From positions 1-35,494 of the forward strand of contig JAQXQC010000074.1 in assembly GCA_029100965.1 (NCBI GenBank): a DNA stretch of 35,494 nucleotides, in the 5' to 3' direction. The notes below the pieces were generated by a model. The model was not told where the DNA came from, made no database searches, and worked only from the letters and a program-made list of their open reading frames with translations. Origin of the DNA: Bacilli bacterium. GTDB taxonomy: Bacteria > Bacillota_I > Bacilli_A > RF39 > UBA660. Each line of letters opens with the position of its first letter. The stretch's first letter is position 1. Of the stretch, positions 1 through 7,144 are shown in pieces. The translations under genes and the position numbers were made by a program.

Positions 1-38
1 GGATCTTCTAATACCTCAAATCTTTCAAATAAATTCAC
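1..38 (-). CDS. Start of an unidentified gene, cut by the window edge
   Basis: On the minus strand a GTG at 36-38 opens a frame that stays open to the window edge and reads MNLFERFEVLED. An AAGGAAG ribosome-binding site (complement of 48-54) lies 9 bases upstream of the GTG, and two promoter-like motifs lie further up. This gene would be the next leftward gene after the MscS channel. Twelve residues are too few to name it. The start call rests only on the Shine-Dalgarno match and the promoters. Confidence 0.45.
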   Translation of the reverse strand, partial: MNLFERFEVLED

Positions 39-67
39 AATAACCAACTTCCTTACTACATAAGTTG

Positions 68-110
68 ATTATACCTTATTCATTATATTTTATAAACAAC
101 TTTACATAAA
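68..110 (-). promoter_or_regulatory. Tandem promoter-like motifs for the edge gene
   Basis: Read on the minus strand there are two TATAAT hexamers, at 82-87 and 68-73. Each has a weak -35 hexamer 17 bases upstream: TTTATG at 105-110 and TTTATA at 91-96. They face the GTG start at 38. The -10 elements are perfect and the -35 elements poor. Confidence 0.4.
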
Positions 111-155
111 AAATGTACAATTTTTAAGCGATTGCCATAAATAGTGATGGTTTCT

Positions 156-1016
156 TTAATCTTCGTATAATTCTATTTCTTCATTTTGATAAGCTTCTAA
201 TACTTTGTTTGAAATCACTGAATTAATATACCTTGCTTTTTTGGGATGAATTAAATATCTTACTGTTAATTCAATATGATTTTCAACAATTTGTGTATAA
301 ATAATTGGCTCATACTGGTTATAATATATTCTATAATCACTAGTGCTATTATTAATTTGATTTTTCATTTTAGGGGGAATATTTTTGATTACTTCATTTG
401 AATTTACTATTTTATATATTACCCCTTTAGTTTTAGATAAATTACATTTTAAAGGAACTCTAAAAGTCATTTCATTCCAAATATATTTAAAAGCTTTATT
501 ATAATTTCTTAGTGGATGATTAAAAATTAATGAGTTTGGTAAATGAGTGATTACTCCTGTACTTTGACCAATAAAATTTTGATTATTTACTTCCAGTACT
601 TCAAAACTTAATGTATTAATATTAATAACATCACCTTTGTAATTATTAATTTCAATTCTGTCTTCTATTTCAAATGGTTTTTTTATTTTAATATATATTC
701 CTGAAAAAAAGTTAAAAATTAAATCCCTTAAAGCAATGGTAAATCCTGCTGAGATAAGACTGATTAATGTAATAAAACTTTCCAAATACTTTCCCCATAG
801 TAATAGAAAAACAATTAATTTGGTAATATTGATTAATAATTTATATTTTTGAATATATAAATATTCTTTTTTTGAATCTTTTATTTTCTTTAAAATTTTT
901 ACACCAACTTTTTTAATAATTGTTAATATTAAGAAAAAGCTAAGAGTTTTTATTGTTAAAATACAATATATTTCATCAATGCTAGTTAAATGGCTTATAT
1001 ACTCGATTAGTTTCAT
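156..1016 (-). CDS. MscS-family mechanosensitive channel protein
   Basis: Probable small-conductance mechanosensitive channel subunit of the cytoplasmic membrane, a family that releases solutes on hypo-osmotic shock. The 286-residue protein has hydrophobic segments near residues 20-38 and 58-75. These are followed by a pore-helix-like stretch rich in Gly, Ala and Ser (around residues 85-107), then the beta-domain start typical of MscS (KKPFEIEDRIEI and a following hydrophobic strand). It is about the size of the minimal MscS family. The ATG has a strong AAGGAG site 7 bases upstream and a good promoter at 1047-1074, so it is transcribed separately from jag. MscS genes near jag and parAB occur in other low-GC Gram-positives. 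The family call is firm; the gating properties are not visible. Confidence 0.85.
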   Translation of the reverse strand: MKLIEYISHLTSIDEIYCILTIKTLSFFLILTIIKKVGVKILKKIKDSKKEYLYIQKYKLLINITKLIVFLLLWGKYLESFITLISLISAGFTIALRDLIFNFFSGIYIKIKKPFEIEDRIEINNYKGDVININTLSFEVLEVNNQNFIGQSTGVITHLPNSLIFNHPLRNYNKAFKYIWNEMTFRVPLKCNLSKTKGVIYKIVNSNEVIKNIPPKMKNQINNSTSDYRIYYNQYEPIIYTQIVENHIELTVRYLIHPKKARYINSVISNKVLEAYQNEEIELYED

Positions 1017-1046
1017 TTTTGCTCCTTTCTTGTGTAATGGGTATAC

Positions 1047-1074
1047 ATTATAGCATAAAGTATGAATTTATCAA
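1047..1074 (-). promoter_or_regulatory. Promoter of the MscS gene
   Basis: Minus strand: TTGATA (complement of 1069-1074), 16-base spacer, TATAAT (complement of 1047-1052). The -10 is preceded by TG at the extended -10 position (TGCTATAAT). It lies about 30 bases upstream of the mscS start codon. Confidence 0.65.
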
Positions 1075-1106
1075 TGAAAAAAGAAGTCAAATTCTGACAT
1101 TTGACA

Positions 1107-1149
1107 CAAAAAAAGAGGAAAGTGTATAGTATTAAACTAACTTTCTTCT
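1107..1149 (-). terminator. Terminator of the rnpA-yidC-jag transcript
   Basis: On the minus strand the end of jag forms a stem of AGAAGAAAGT with ACTTTCCTCT (one mismatch; 1140-1149 with 1114-1123), plus an inner TAGT/ACTA pairing. A run of T (the A-run at 1107-1113) follows. The jag stop codon lies inside the structure. Confidence 0.65.
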
Positions 1150-1748
1150 TTTAATTTTATTGCTACATATCTGTTTGGTTCTTCACCAATACTTTCTGTA
1201 TAAACATATTTATTTTTAGATAAAGTATTATGTACAACTCTTCTTTCGTACGAATTCATCGGCTCTAAATTGGCTTCTACTTTTGTTTTGGCTACTTCTC
1301 TAGCTATTTTTCTAGCTGTTCTCTCAATATTTGTAATTCGATGTTCTTTATAATTTTCCACATCTAGTACCAACTTTAAATCACTAGCAGTTTCTTTTTT
1401 TAAAATTTGTCTCATTATACTTTGTAATGAATCTAGTATTTTTCCTTCTTTTCCTATTAATATCGAATTATGATTTGAAAAAATATTTATTTCTATATTT
1501 TCATCATTTCTTCTTACTTCTAAATTTGACTCTATGTTCATTAATTTTAAAATTTCATTTATTTTATTTTTTAGATATGATAGAATATCATTGATTGTAA
1601 TTACTTCTATTTTTGTACTTTTTTTTAATAAACCTTGTTTTTCTTCTATTATGTTTATAATTACATTTTTGTCATCCACTTCTAATTCAGTTAAAGCTTT
1701 TCTTTTTGCCTCATCATAATTTTTAGCTTCATAAATATATTTTTTCAT
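1137..1748 (-). CDS. khpB: RNA-binding protein Jag/KhpB (Jag-N, KH, R3H)
   Basis: Cytoplasmic RNA-binding protein of the Jag/KhpB family, linked in Firmicutes to cell elongation and sRNA or mRNA binding. Residues 1-50 match the Jag-N domain. A KH domain spans roughly 70-135, with the GKEGKILDSLQ loop that replaces GxxG. The C-terminal R3H domain contains the R-x-x-x-H signature in YERRVVHNTL. At 203 residues it is family-typical. Its ATG overlaps the yidC stop codon by one base (TAATG), so translation is probably coupled; the Shine-Dalgarno is weak. jag directly downstream of yidC is the classical order. mnmE, mnmG and rsmG, which often follow, are not here. Confidence 0.93.
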   Translation of the reverse strand: MKKYIYEAKNYDEAKRKALTELEVDDKNVIINIIEEKQGLLKKSTKIEVITINDILSYLKNKINEILKLMNIESNLEVRRNDENIEINIFSNHNSILIGKEGKILDSLQSIMRQILKKETASDLKLVLDVENYKEHRITNIERTARKIAREVAKTKVEANLEPMNSYERRVVHNTLSKNKYVYTESIGEEPNRYVAIKLKEES

Positions 1749-2683
1749 TATTTTTGCTTCTTTCTTTCAACATAAGTATTTTGAAAAATAGTAAATAAAC
1801 TTGATGCAATCCAGTAAATTCCTAGGGCTGCTGGTAATGTTAGTGAGGCAACTGAAATCATGGCTAACATAAAATAGATTGTATATTTCATTTGTTGTGC
1901 TGCTGGACCAGATTGATCTTTCATGGTTTTTCTAAAAGAAATAAAAGTTGTTCCAATAATTAAGACAATTAATAAAATGTACCAATAATTGTGATTCACT
2001 ATTATTCCTACCCATGGTGTTGTTCCCATTTGAAATACTAAAAAATTATTTTCAAATAATGCTGGAGTACGATTTATTGCTTCTAAGAAGCCAAAAAGTA
2101 AAGGTAATTGAATAAAACTTAATAAGCATCCTGATAAAGGATTTATTTTATATTTTTGATATATCATCATCATCTCTTGTGCTTTTTTAGCTTGATCTTC
2201 TTGACTATCTTTTCCTTGATATTTCTTTTCTAATTTATTAAGTTCTGGTTGTGCTTTTTTGATTAATTCTGATTGCATTGCTGTTTTTTGTGTTATAGGC
2301 ATTAATATAATTCTGATTAACAAACAAGTAATTATAATTGATAAACCATAGTTATTTAAAAGAACACCAATTTGTAAAATTACCCAAGCAAGTGGTTTTA
2401 CAAAAATACTAGTCCATAATCCTTCATAATTTTTTAGGGGAGTAAATTTATCACAACTTGGTAATTTAGAAATATCCACTTTATTTTTCTCATATATTTT
2501 TATAACATCTTTATTTGTTGGTTTACAAATAATATTTTCTGTAATTGATTGTCCCGTTTCTTTATTTGTTACAACTTGCTTATTTTCATCCTTCAATTGT
2601 TTCGTACATCCTGATAACAAGAATATACACAATAAACTTATAGTAATTTTTTTTACTATTATATTAAATTTTTTTTTCTTCAT
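1748..2683 (-). CDS. yidC: Membrane protein insertase YidC/SpoIIIJ
   Basis: Inserts and folds membrane proteins, alone or with SecYEG, in the cytoplasmic membrane. The N-terminus is a lipoprotein signal peptide with lipobox LLSGC and the lipidated cysteine at residue 26. The conserved 60-kDa inner-membrane-protein core starts near residue 100. Arg124, in the first core transmembrane helix (CLLIRIILMPI), corresponds to the functionally important arginine of the hydrophilic groove in SpoIIIJ. A charged cytoplasmic hairpin (about 140-180) and three to four more membrane segments follow. Length 311 is normal for Gram-positive YidC1. The ATG has AGGAG 7 bases upstream. The gene overlaps rnpA by 20 bases and touches jag; yidD, often between rnpA and yidC, is absent. 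Confidence 0.95.
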   Translation of the reverse strand: MKKKKFNIIVKKITISLLCIFLLSGCTKQLKDENKQVVTNKETGQSITENIICKPTNKDVIKIYEKNKVDISKLPSCDKFTPLKNYEGLWTSIFVKPLAWVILQIGVLLNNYGLSIIITCLLIRIILMPITQKTAMQSELIKKAQPELNKLEKKYQGKDSQEDQAKKAQEMMMIYQKYKINPLSGCLLSFIQLPLLFGFLEAINRTPALFENNFLVFQMGTTPWVGIIVNHNYWYILLIVLIIGTTFISFRKTMKDQSGPAAQQMKYTIYFMLAMISVASLTLPAALGIYWIASSLFTIFQNTYVERKKQK

Positions 2684-3011
2684 TTTTTGCTCCTATCTTT
2701 TTTATTAGATTAATTAAATTATTTTCCATTTCTTGATAATTAAGTTCAATCAATCTCTTTCTACTAATTATAACATAATCATAATTTTTATGCACCTGTT
2801 TTTCATTTGTATCAATAATATTCTTAATTCTTCTTTTCATTTTATTTCGAACATTTGCCTTACCTGTTTTTTTAGGAATAGATATTCCATATTTTGTAGT
2901 ATCACAATTTTTACGATAATAAATAACATAATAATTATTTTTTATATATGGACAATTGTGAATTATTTCAGTAAAAGTCTCTTCTTTTTTTATCATTTCA
3001 CTTTTTTTCAT
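2664..3011 (-). CDS. rnpA: Ribonuclease P protein component
   Basis: Protein subunit of RNase P, which removes 5' leaders from pre-tRNAs together with the RNA subunit (not encoded here). The diagnostic basic helix is present as RNKMKRRIKNI near residues 55-65. It is preceded by a beta-strand segment (YVIYYRKN...YGISIPKKTGKA) and followed by YDYVIISRK. Length 115 is typical. The ATG is preceded by AAAGGA at about 9 bases. The gene sits between rpmH and yidC, the conserved rpmH-rnpA-yidC-jag block, and overlaps yidC by 20 bases. Confidence 0.95.
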   Translation of the reverse strand: MKKSEMIKKEETFTEIIHNCPYIKNNYYVIYYRKNCDTTKYGISIPKKTGKANVRNKMKRRIKNIIDTNEKQVHKNYDYVIISRKRLIELNYQEMENNLINLIKKIGAKNEEKKI

Positions 3012-3121
3012 GTATAAAAATCCTTTCTCACTAGAATCGTTTATGATTTTATAAAAATTTAAATTAATAGTTAAAACAAAACAACAGTTATATAATTATT
3101 TGACTAGTAGTAGTGACTAGC

Positions 3122-3149
3122 AAAAAAAAAGCCACAATTCACTCGTGAC
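3122..3149 (-). terminator. Terminator or attenuator after rpmH
   Basis: On the minus strand GTCAC pairs with GTGGC (3145-3149 with 3131-3135, one G-U pair, 9-base loop), directly followed by nine T (3122-3130). It lies between the rpmH stop and rnpA, so it would separate abundant L34 message from rnpA-yidC-jag. Confidence 0.65.
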
Positions 3150-3153
3150 TATA

Positions 3154-3288
3154 CTATGCACATAATTTTTTTCTTCCCTTTGCTCTTCTACTTTTTAAAA
3201 TATTTCCATCTTTACGAGCTCTAAATCCAAACTTTTTAGATTTTTTATTATTATTAGGTTGAAAAGTTGGCCCTTGTGTTTTTGCCAT
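3154..3288 (-). CDS. rpmH: 50S ribosomal protein bL34
   Basis: Small basic protein of the large ribosomal subunit, 44 residues. The frame contains [18 protein letters not shown] and SRRAKGRKK, the two conserved blocks of bL34. The N-terminus carries about five extra residues (MAKTQGP before TFQPNN) where most bacteria have MKRTFQPN. The C-terminal tail ends KKLCA. The ATG at 3286-3288 has a full AGGAGGTG ribosome-binding site and a near-perfect promoter 40 bases upstream, fitting a highly expressed ribosomal gene. It is first of the leftward rpmH-rnpA-yidC-jag cluster and followed by its own terminator. Confidence 0.95.
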   Translation of the reverse strand: MAKTQGPTFQPNNNKKSKKFGFRARKDGNILKSRRAKGRKKLCA

Positions 3289-3319
3289 AGATACACCTCC
3301 TAATCAAAAATGCTACTTT

Positions 3320-3348
3320 ATTATATATGCTAAATTTCATTCTGTCAA
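3320..3348 (-). promoter_or_regulatory. Strong sigma-A-type promoter of rpmH
   Basis: Minus strand: perfect TTGACA (complement of 3343-3348), exactly 17 bases, perfect TATAAT (complement of 3320-3325). This is the best promoter match in the window. Confidence 0.85.
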
Positions 3349-3467
3349 CATGTAAGTTTACAAAAATAACTATTTTTTATGTAGAAAAAATACTTTATTG
3401 ATTATTTTTAACTATTTTATGATAAAATGATATTGAAAAATAGATAATATAGTTAAGGAGATTGATT

Positions 3468-5222
3468 ATGTTTAAAGAAATTACTGCAATAAGTAAAAAT
3501 TTTGCTTGGGTAAAAATGGAAGGAACTACTACTGATGATTTGTTAAATATGAATGTAGTTTTTGAAGAAAATGAAAAAAAAATATTAGGTGAAGTAGATG
3601 AAATTGATAATGGACAAATTAAAGTTAGTTTTTTGGGAGAATTCATTAATGGAAAATTTCAAGGTGGTATTATTCGTAAGCCAAGTTTAACTGCCAAAGT
3701 AAGAATTATTAATCAGGATGAATTAGGGGAATTAGTAGGTAATAATAATAAAAAAAGTATGACTTTGGGATTATCGCCGTTATACGGTGACTGTCCAATA
3801 AAAATAGATATAGATGATATGTGGAGTAATCATAATGCTTTTTTTGGTAATACTGGTAGCGGAAAAACTTATGGAGTTTCTAGATTCATTCAAAACTTAT
3901 TTAACATGTCTGATAAAATTCCTTTTAACAGTAATATTTTTATTTTTAATAATACTGATGAATATGATAATGCATTTCGAAATATTGGAAATTATAATAT
4001 TAATTTTAACTATAAAATGTACTCAATTAGTGGCGAGGGAGGAAATAAAATACAATTACCTCTATGGTTGTTATCCGTTGATGACTACGCTAATTTATTA
4101 GATGTTACAGCTTATTCTCAACTGGCAATTATTGAAAAAATGCTAAGTTTAGTATCTGTATTTGCTCGAAATGATGATAATTCAAAAAAATACAAAAATC
4201 ATTTAATTGCTAGTGCTATCGTTTCAGTTCTATATACTAACCAAACTGCTGGTCGAATTCGTGATCAAATATTTTCTATTTTAGAAAATTGCAATACTGA
4301 TGAACTAAATCTAAATGTTGATGTTCCAGGAATTGGTTATACTAGACAATTTAGAAAATGTTTTGAAATAGATAGTAAAGGAGAATTTTCAGAGAGAATA
4401 CTTATCGCAGAATACATTCAACAATTTATAGATAATACTACAAAATGGAATGAAGATTATATTCCTATCTATTTTACTCTTGATGATTTAGAAGTTGCCT
4501 TAAATTTTGCACTTATTTCTGAAGGATTATTGTTAAATGAAAAAACCTCTTCTGAAGCGATGGCACTCAAAGTTAAATTACACACTATTAATAATAGTAG
4601 TTATAAAAATTTATTTAGTTGTGATAAATTTTGTACTTCATCTGATTTTATAACTAATATTATTATGATTGGTTCTAATAAAAGGGCACAAATTATTAAT
4701 TTTGTATTAGAAGATATTGATGATCGTTTTGCTAAAGCAATTGTCAAAGTTTATTGCAGAATTATTTTTAAGTTCAGTAAAAGCCTAAGAGATAGAGGTG
4801 CGATGCCTATTCATTTAATGTTAGAAGAAGCACATCGATATGTACAAAAGGATTATGATGTAGAAATTCTTGGATATAATATTTTTGAAAGAATTGCAAA
4901 AGAGGGCCGTAAGTTTGGAGTAATTATGGACCTTATTACTCAACGTCCAACTGAACTTAGTGAAACTGTTATTTCACAATGTACAAACTTTTTAATTTTT
5001 AAAATTACACATCCTAGTGATTTAGATTATATAAAAAAGATGGTTCCCAATATAAGTAATGATGTTATAGAAAAACAAAAAACTTTACAAGCTGGTACTT
5101 GTGTTGCTTTTGGAAAAATGATGAAAATCCCTATGATTGTTAAAATGCAATTACCTAATCCTGAACCACATAGTTCAAATGCTTCGATATATGATAAGTG
5201 GATGGTTGAAATAAACAAATAA
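3468..5222 (+). CDS. HerA-type ATPase, DNA translocase/helicase family
   Basis: Probable hexameric P-loop DNA translocase of the HerA/FtsK superfamily, 584 residues. Residues 1-90 form a beta-rich N-terminal region like the HAS-barrel of HerA. Walker A is GNTGSGKT at 127-134. A Walker B segment, IHLMLEEAHRYV, lies near 447-456. The HerA-typical TQRPTELSETVISQCTNFLIF stretch lies near 490-510. The ATG at 3468 is chosen because AAGGAG (3455-3460) lies 7 bases before it; an in-frame TTG at 3462 would be only one base from that site. The archaeal partner nuclease NurA, and the SIR2 or DUF4297 partners of bacterial defence HerA proteins, are not encoded beside it. Its role here is unknown: repair, origin processing or defence are all possible. 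It stands alone, divergent from rpmH and ended by a hairpin before dnaA. Confidence 0.85.
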   Translation: MFKEITAISKNFAWVKMEGTTTDDLLNMNVVFEENEKKILGEVDEIDNGQIKVSFLGEFINGKFQGGIIRKPSLTAKVRIINQDELGELVGNNNKKSMTLGLSPLYGDCPIKIDIDDMWSNHNAFFGNTGSGKTYGVSRFIQNLFNMSDKIPFNSNIFIFNNTDEYDNAFRNIGNYNINFNYKMYSISGEGGNKIQLPLWLLSVDDYANLLDVTAYSQLAIIEKMLSLVSVFARNDDNSKKYKNHLIASAIVSVLYTNQTAGRIRDQIFSILENCNTDELNLNVDVPGIGYTRQFRKCFEIDSKGEFSERILIAEYIQQFIDNTTKWNEDYIPIYFTLDDLEVALNFALISEGLLLNEKTSSEAMALKVKLHTINNSSYKNLFSCDKFCTSSDFITNIIMIGSNKRAQIINFVLEDIDDRFAKAIVKVYCRIIFKFSKSLRDRGAMPIHLMLEEAHRYVQKDYDVEILGYNIFERIAKEGRKFGVIMDLITQRPTELSETVISQCTNFLIFKITHPSDLDYIKKMVPNISNDVIEKQKTLQAGTCVAFGKMMKIPMIVKMQLPNPEPHSSNASIYDKWMVEINK

Positions 5223-5315
5223 TAAGTATCTATCTTATTGAAAGAATATAACATTATAGTAATATAAGAACAAATTTTTCAATTAATAAAATTTCAAAAA
5301 ATTATAATATTTTTA

Positions 5316-5355
5316 AACTAAAATAGTCCACAGTCATTTGTGGATTATTTTAGTT
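5316..5355. terminator. Long hairpin ending the HerA gene
   Basis: A 17-bp inverted repeat (5316-5332 with 5339-5355, one G-U, 6-base loop). Its inner part is TCCACA/TGTGGA and its outer part ACTAAAATA/TATTTTAGT, so the T-rich right arm can act as the U-tract. It is nearly symmetrical and could stop transcripts from either side. Both inner arms also resemble DnaA boxes (TAGTCCACA and TAATCCACA), so a role in origin function cannot be excluded. Confidence 0.5.
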
Positions 5356-5509
5356 GTAATTCTTTATAGAATATAGAATTTAAAATTTTTTCCACATTTA
5401 TCAACTTTTTGAATTTTTTTCCACAATTGCTTGTTTAAAACATCTTGTGGAAAACTGTGGAAAAATTATTATAAATCAATAAAAACAATGCTTTTTTAGT
5501 TGTGGATAA
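5324..5509. other. oriC: Replication origin part 1: DnaA-box cluster upstream of dnaA
   Basis: Within 190 bases there are TTTTCCACA at 5388-5396 and 5417-5425 (plus), TTTTCCACA on the minus strand at 5446-5454 and 5456-5464, and a perfect TTATCCACA on the minus strand at 5501-5509. Two weaker boxes lie in the hairpin at 5324-5332 and 5339-5347. The first pair and the later three face each other. The position directly before dnaA corresponds to the upstream half of the bipartite origin of Bacilli. The rest of 5223-5605 is AT-rich with no gene. Confidence 0.85.
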
Positions 5510-5605
5510 CTACTGGATATTGCAATTTTTGTTACTTAATAATGAATTTCTAGAAAAAAAAAAAGATTTATGTTAATATTGTTAATGAACGTGGGAGGGA
5601 TTAGA

Positions 5606-7003
5606 ATGGATATTGATGAATTATGGAAAAATTTTCTAGAAATAATAAAAAATAATATTTCTTCTTTATCATATCAAACTTGGTTTTGTGGCACAAAACT
5701 TGTATCAATTTGCAATAATACTGCTATTATTGTTGTTCCAATGCCCGTTCATAAAAAGCATTTAATGGAAAATTATTTAGATGTTATTGAAGAAAAATTT
5801 AAACAATTAACTGGCACAGTTTTTGAATTTGAATTTATGTTGGATGATGAATGGGAACAAAAAAAGGATGAATTTATAAAAAATGATGTTGATGCTAAAA
5901 AATTAGAAAATAGTGCCTCTCAAAGCAACATAGAAATTTCTCCTCAAATTTTCGAAGATGCCAACTTAAATAAAGATTATAGTTTTGATAATTTTATCGT
6001 TGGAAATTCTAATCGCTTTGCATTTACCGCCTCTTTAGCTGTTGCAGAAAAACCAGGTAAAGCTTATAATCCTTTATTTTTATACGGGAAAAGTGGGTTA
6101 GGAAAAACCCATTTAATGCATTCCATTGGAAATTATATATTAGAGCATACAAATTTAAAAGTTTTATATATTTCTAGTGATAAATTTGTTAATGATTTTA
6201 TTAATGCTGTTAGAAATAATGACAAAAATAATTTTATGAAAATAGATAATTTTAAAGCTAAATATAGAAACATTGATGTCTTAATGATTGATGATATACA
6301 ATTTTTAGGAAATGCTACTAAAGGGCAAGAAGAGTTTTTCCATACTTTTAATGAACTTTATAATGAAAATAAACAGATAATCATTGCTTCTGACCGTTCT
6401 GTTGATGATTTAAAAATGCTAGAAAATAGATTACTTACTAGATTTAATTGGGGATTAACTGCAAATATAACTCCTCCTGATTTTGAATTAAGAATGAATA
6501 TTTTAGAGAGGAAGATAGCTCATCAAGAATCTGCCAAAGATGTTCCTAAAGAAGTTATTGAATATATTGCTAATAATTTTGCTTCTGATGTTAGACAGTT
6601 AGAGGGGGCAATTACTAGAGTTTTTGCTTATGCTTTAATGATGAATAAAGGAGTTGTTGACTTAGATACTGCAGTTGATGCTTTAAAAGATCAACTTACC
6701 GATAGAAGCGTTTATAAAAACGATGTTCATCGAATTCAGACTGTTGTTTGTGATTATTTTAAAATTACCTTAGATGATATCAAAGGGAAAAAACGGAGTC
6801 AAAATATTAATTACCCTAGACAAGTTGCTATTTATTTATGTAGGACTTTGGCTAATGAATCTTTTCCTAAAATAGGAACTTACTTTGGTGGAAGAGATCA
6901 TTCAACAATTATGAGTTCTTATCAAAAAATTCAAAAAGAACTATTAGTAAATGAACAGTTGAAAGTAGTTATAAAAGAATTAAAACAGCAATTATCTCCT
7001 TAA
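5606..7003 (+). CDS. dnaA: Chromosomal replication initiator DnaA
   Basis: Origin-binding AAA+ ATPase that opens the replication origin, 465 residues. Domain I is at 1-80, a short variable linker at about 85-120, and the AAA+ domain from about 125 with Walker A GKSGLGKT at 161-168 and Walker B VLMIDDIQFL. The C-terminal DNA-binding domain carries the signature GGRDHSTIMSSYQKI. The start is ATG 5606 because GGGAGG (5593-5598) lies 7 bases upstream; a longer frame from 5570 would run through the ribosome-binding site. The gene is flanked by DnaA-box clusters on both sides, which suggests autoregulation as well as origin function. Confidence 0.98.
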   Translation: MDIDELWKNFLEIIKNNISSLSYQTWFCGTKLVSICNNTAIIVVPMPVHKKHLMENYLDVIEEKFKQLTGTVFEFEFMLDDEWEQKKDEFIKNDVDAKKLENSASQSNIEISPQIFEDANLNKDYSFDNFIVGNSNRFAFTASLAVAEKPGKAYNPLFLYGKSGLGKTHLMHSIGNYILEHTNLKVLYISSDKFVNDFINAVRNNDKNNFMKIDNFKAKYRNIDVLMIDDIQFLGNATKGQEEFFHTFNELYNENKQIIIASDRSVDDLKMLENRLLTRFNWGLTANITPPDFELRMNILERKIAHQESAKDVPKEVIEYIANNFASDVRQLEGAITRVFAYALMMNKGVVDLDTAVDALKDQLTDRSVYKNDVHRIQTVVCDYFKITLDDIKGKKRSQNINYPRQVAIYLCRTLANESFPKIGTYFGGRDHSTIMSSYQKIQKELLVNEQLKVVIKELKQQLSP

Positions 7004-7014
7004 TTGGGGAATTA

Positions 7015-7104
7015 TGTGGATAATTATTTATATTTCCACAATAGGTGTTGAAAAGAAATATCTTATTTCAAAAGGAATATACATAGTTTTCCACAGTTTC
7101 CACA
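7015..7104. other. oriC: Replication origin part 2: DnaA boxes between dnaA and dnaN
   Basis: Four boxes lie in 90 bases: perfect TTATCCACA on the minus strand at 7015-7023, then ATTTCCACA at 7032-7040, TTTTCCACA at 7087-7095 and GTTTCCACA at 7096-7104 on the plus strand. The last two are adjacent and point toward the AT-rich stretch that follows. This is the arrangement of the unwinding half of the B. subtilis origin. Confidence 0.85.
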
Positions 7105-7135
7105 TTGTAATAAATAATATAATTAAAGAAAGAAG
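7105..7135. other. Candidate DNA unwinding element
   Basis: After the tandem DnaA boxes comes a stretch made almost entirely of A and T, starting TTGTAATAAATAATATAAT. It contains TAA repeats on the plus strand in the orientation expected for DnaA-trio elements next to the last box. The call is inferred from position and composition. Confidence 0.55.
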
Positions 7136-7144
7136 GAATATAAA

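Noticed and set aside
3462-3467. TTG start two codons upstream of the HerA ATG
   Set aside because: Only one base separates it from the AAGGAG site, while the ATG has ideal spacing.
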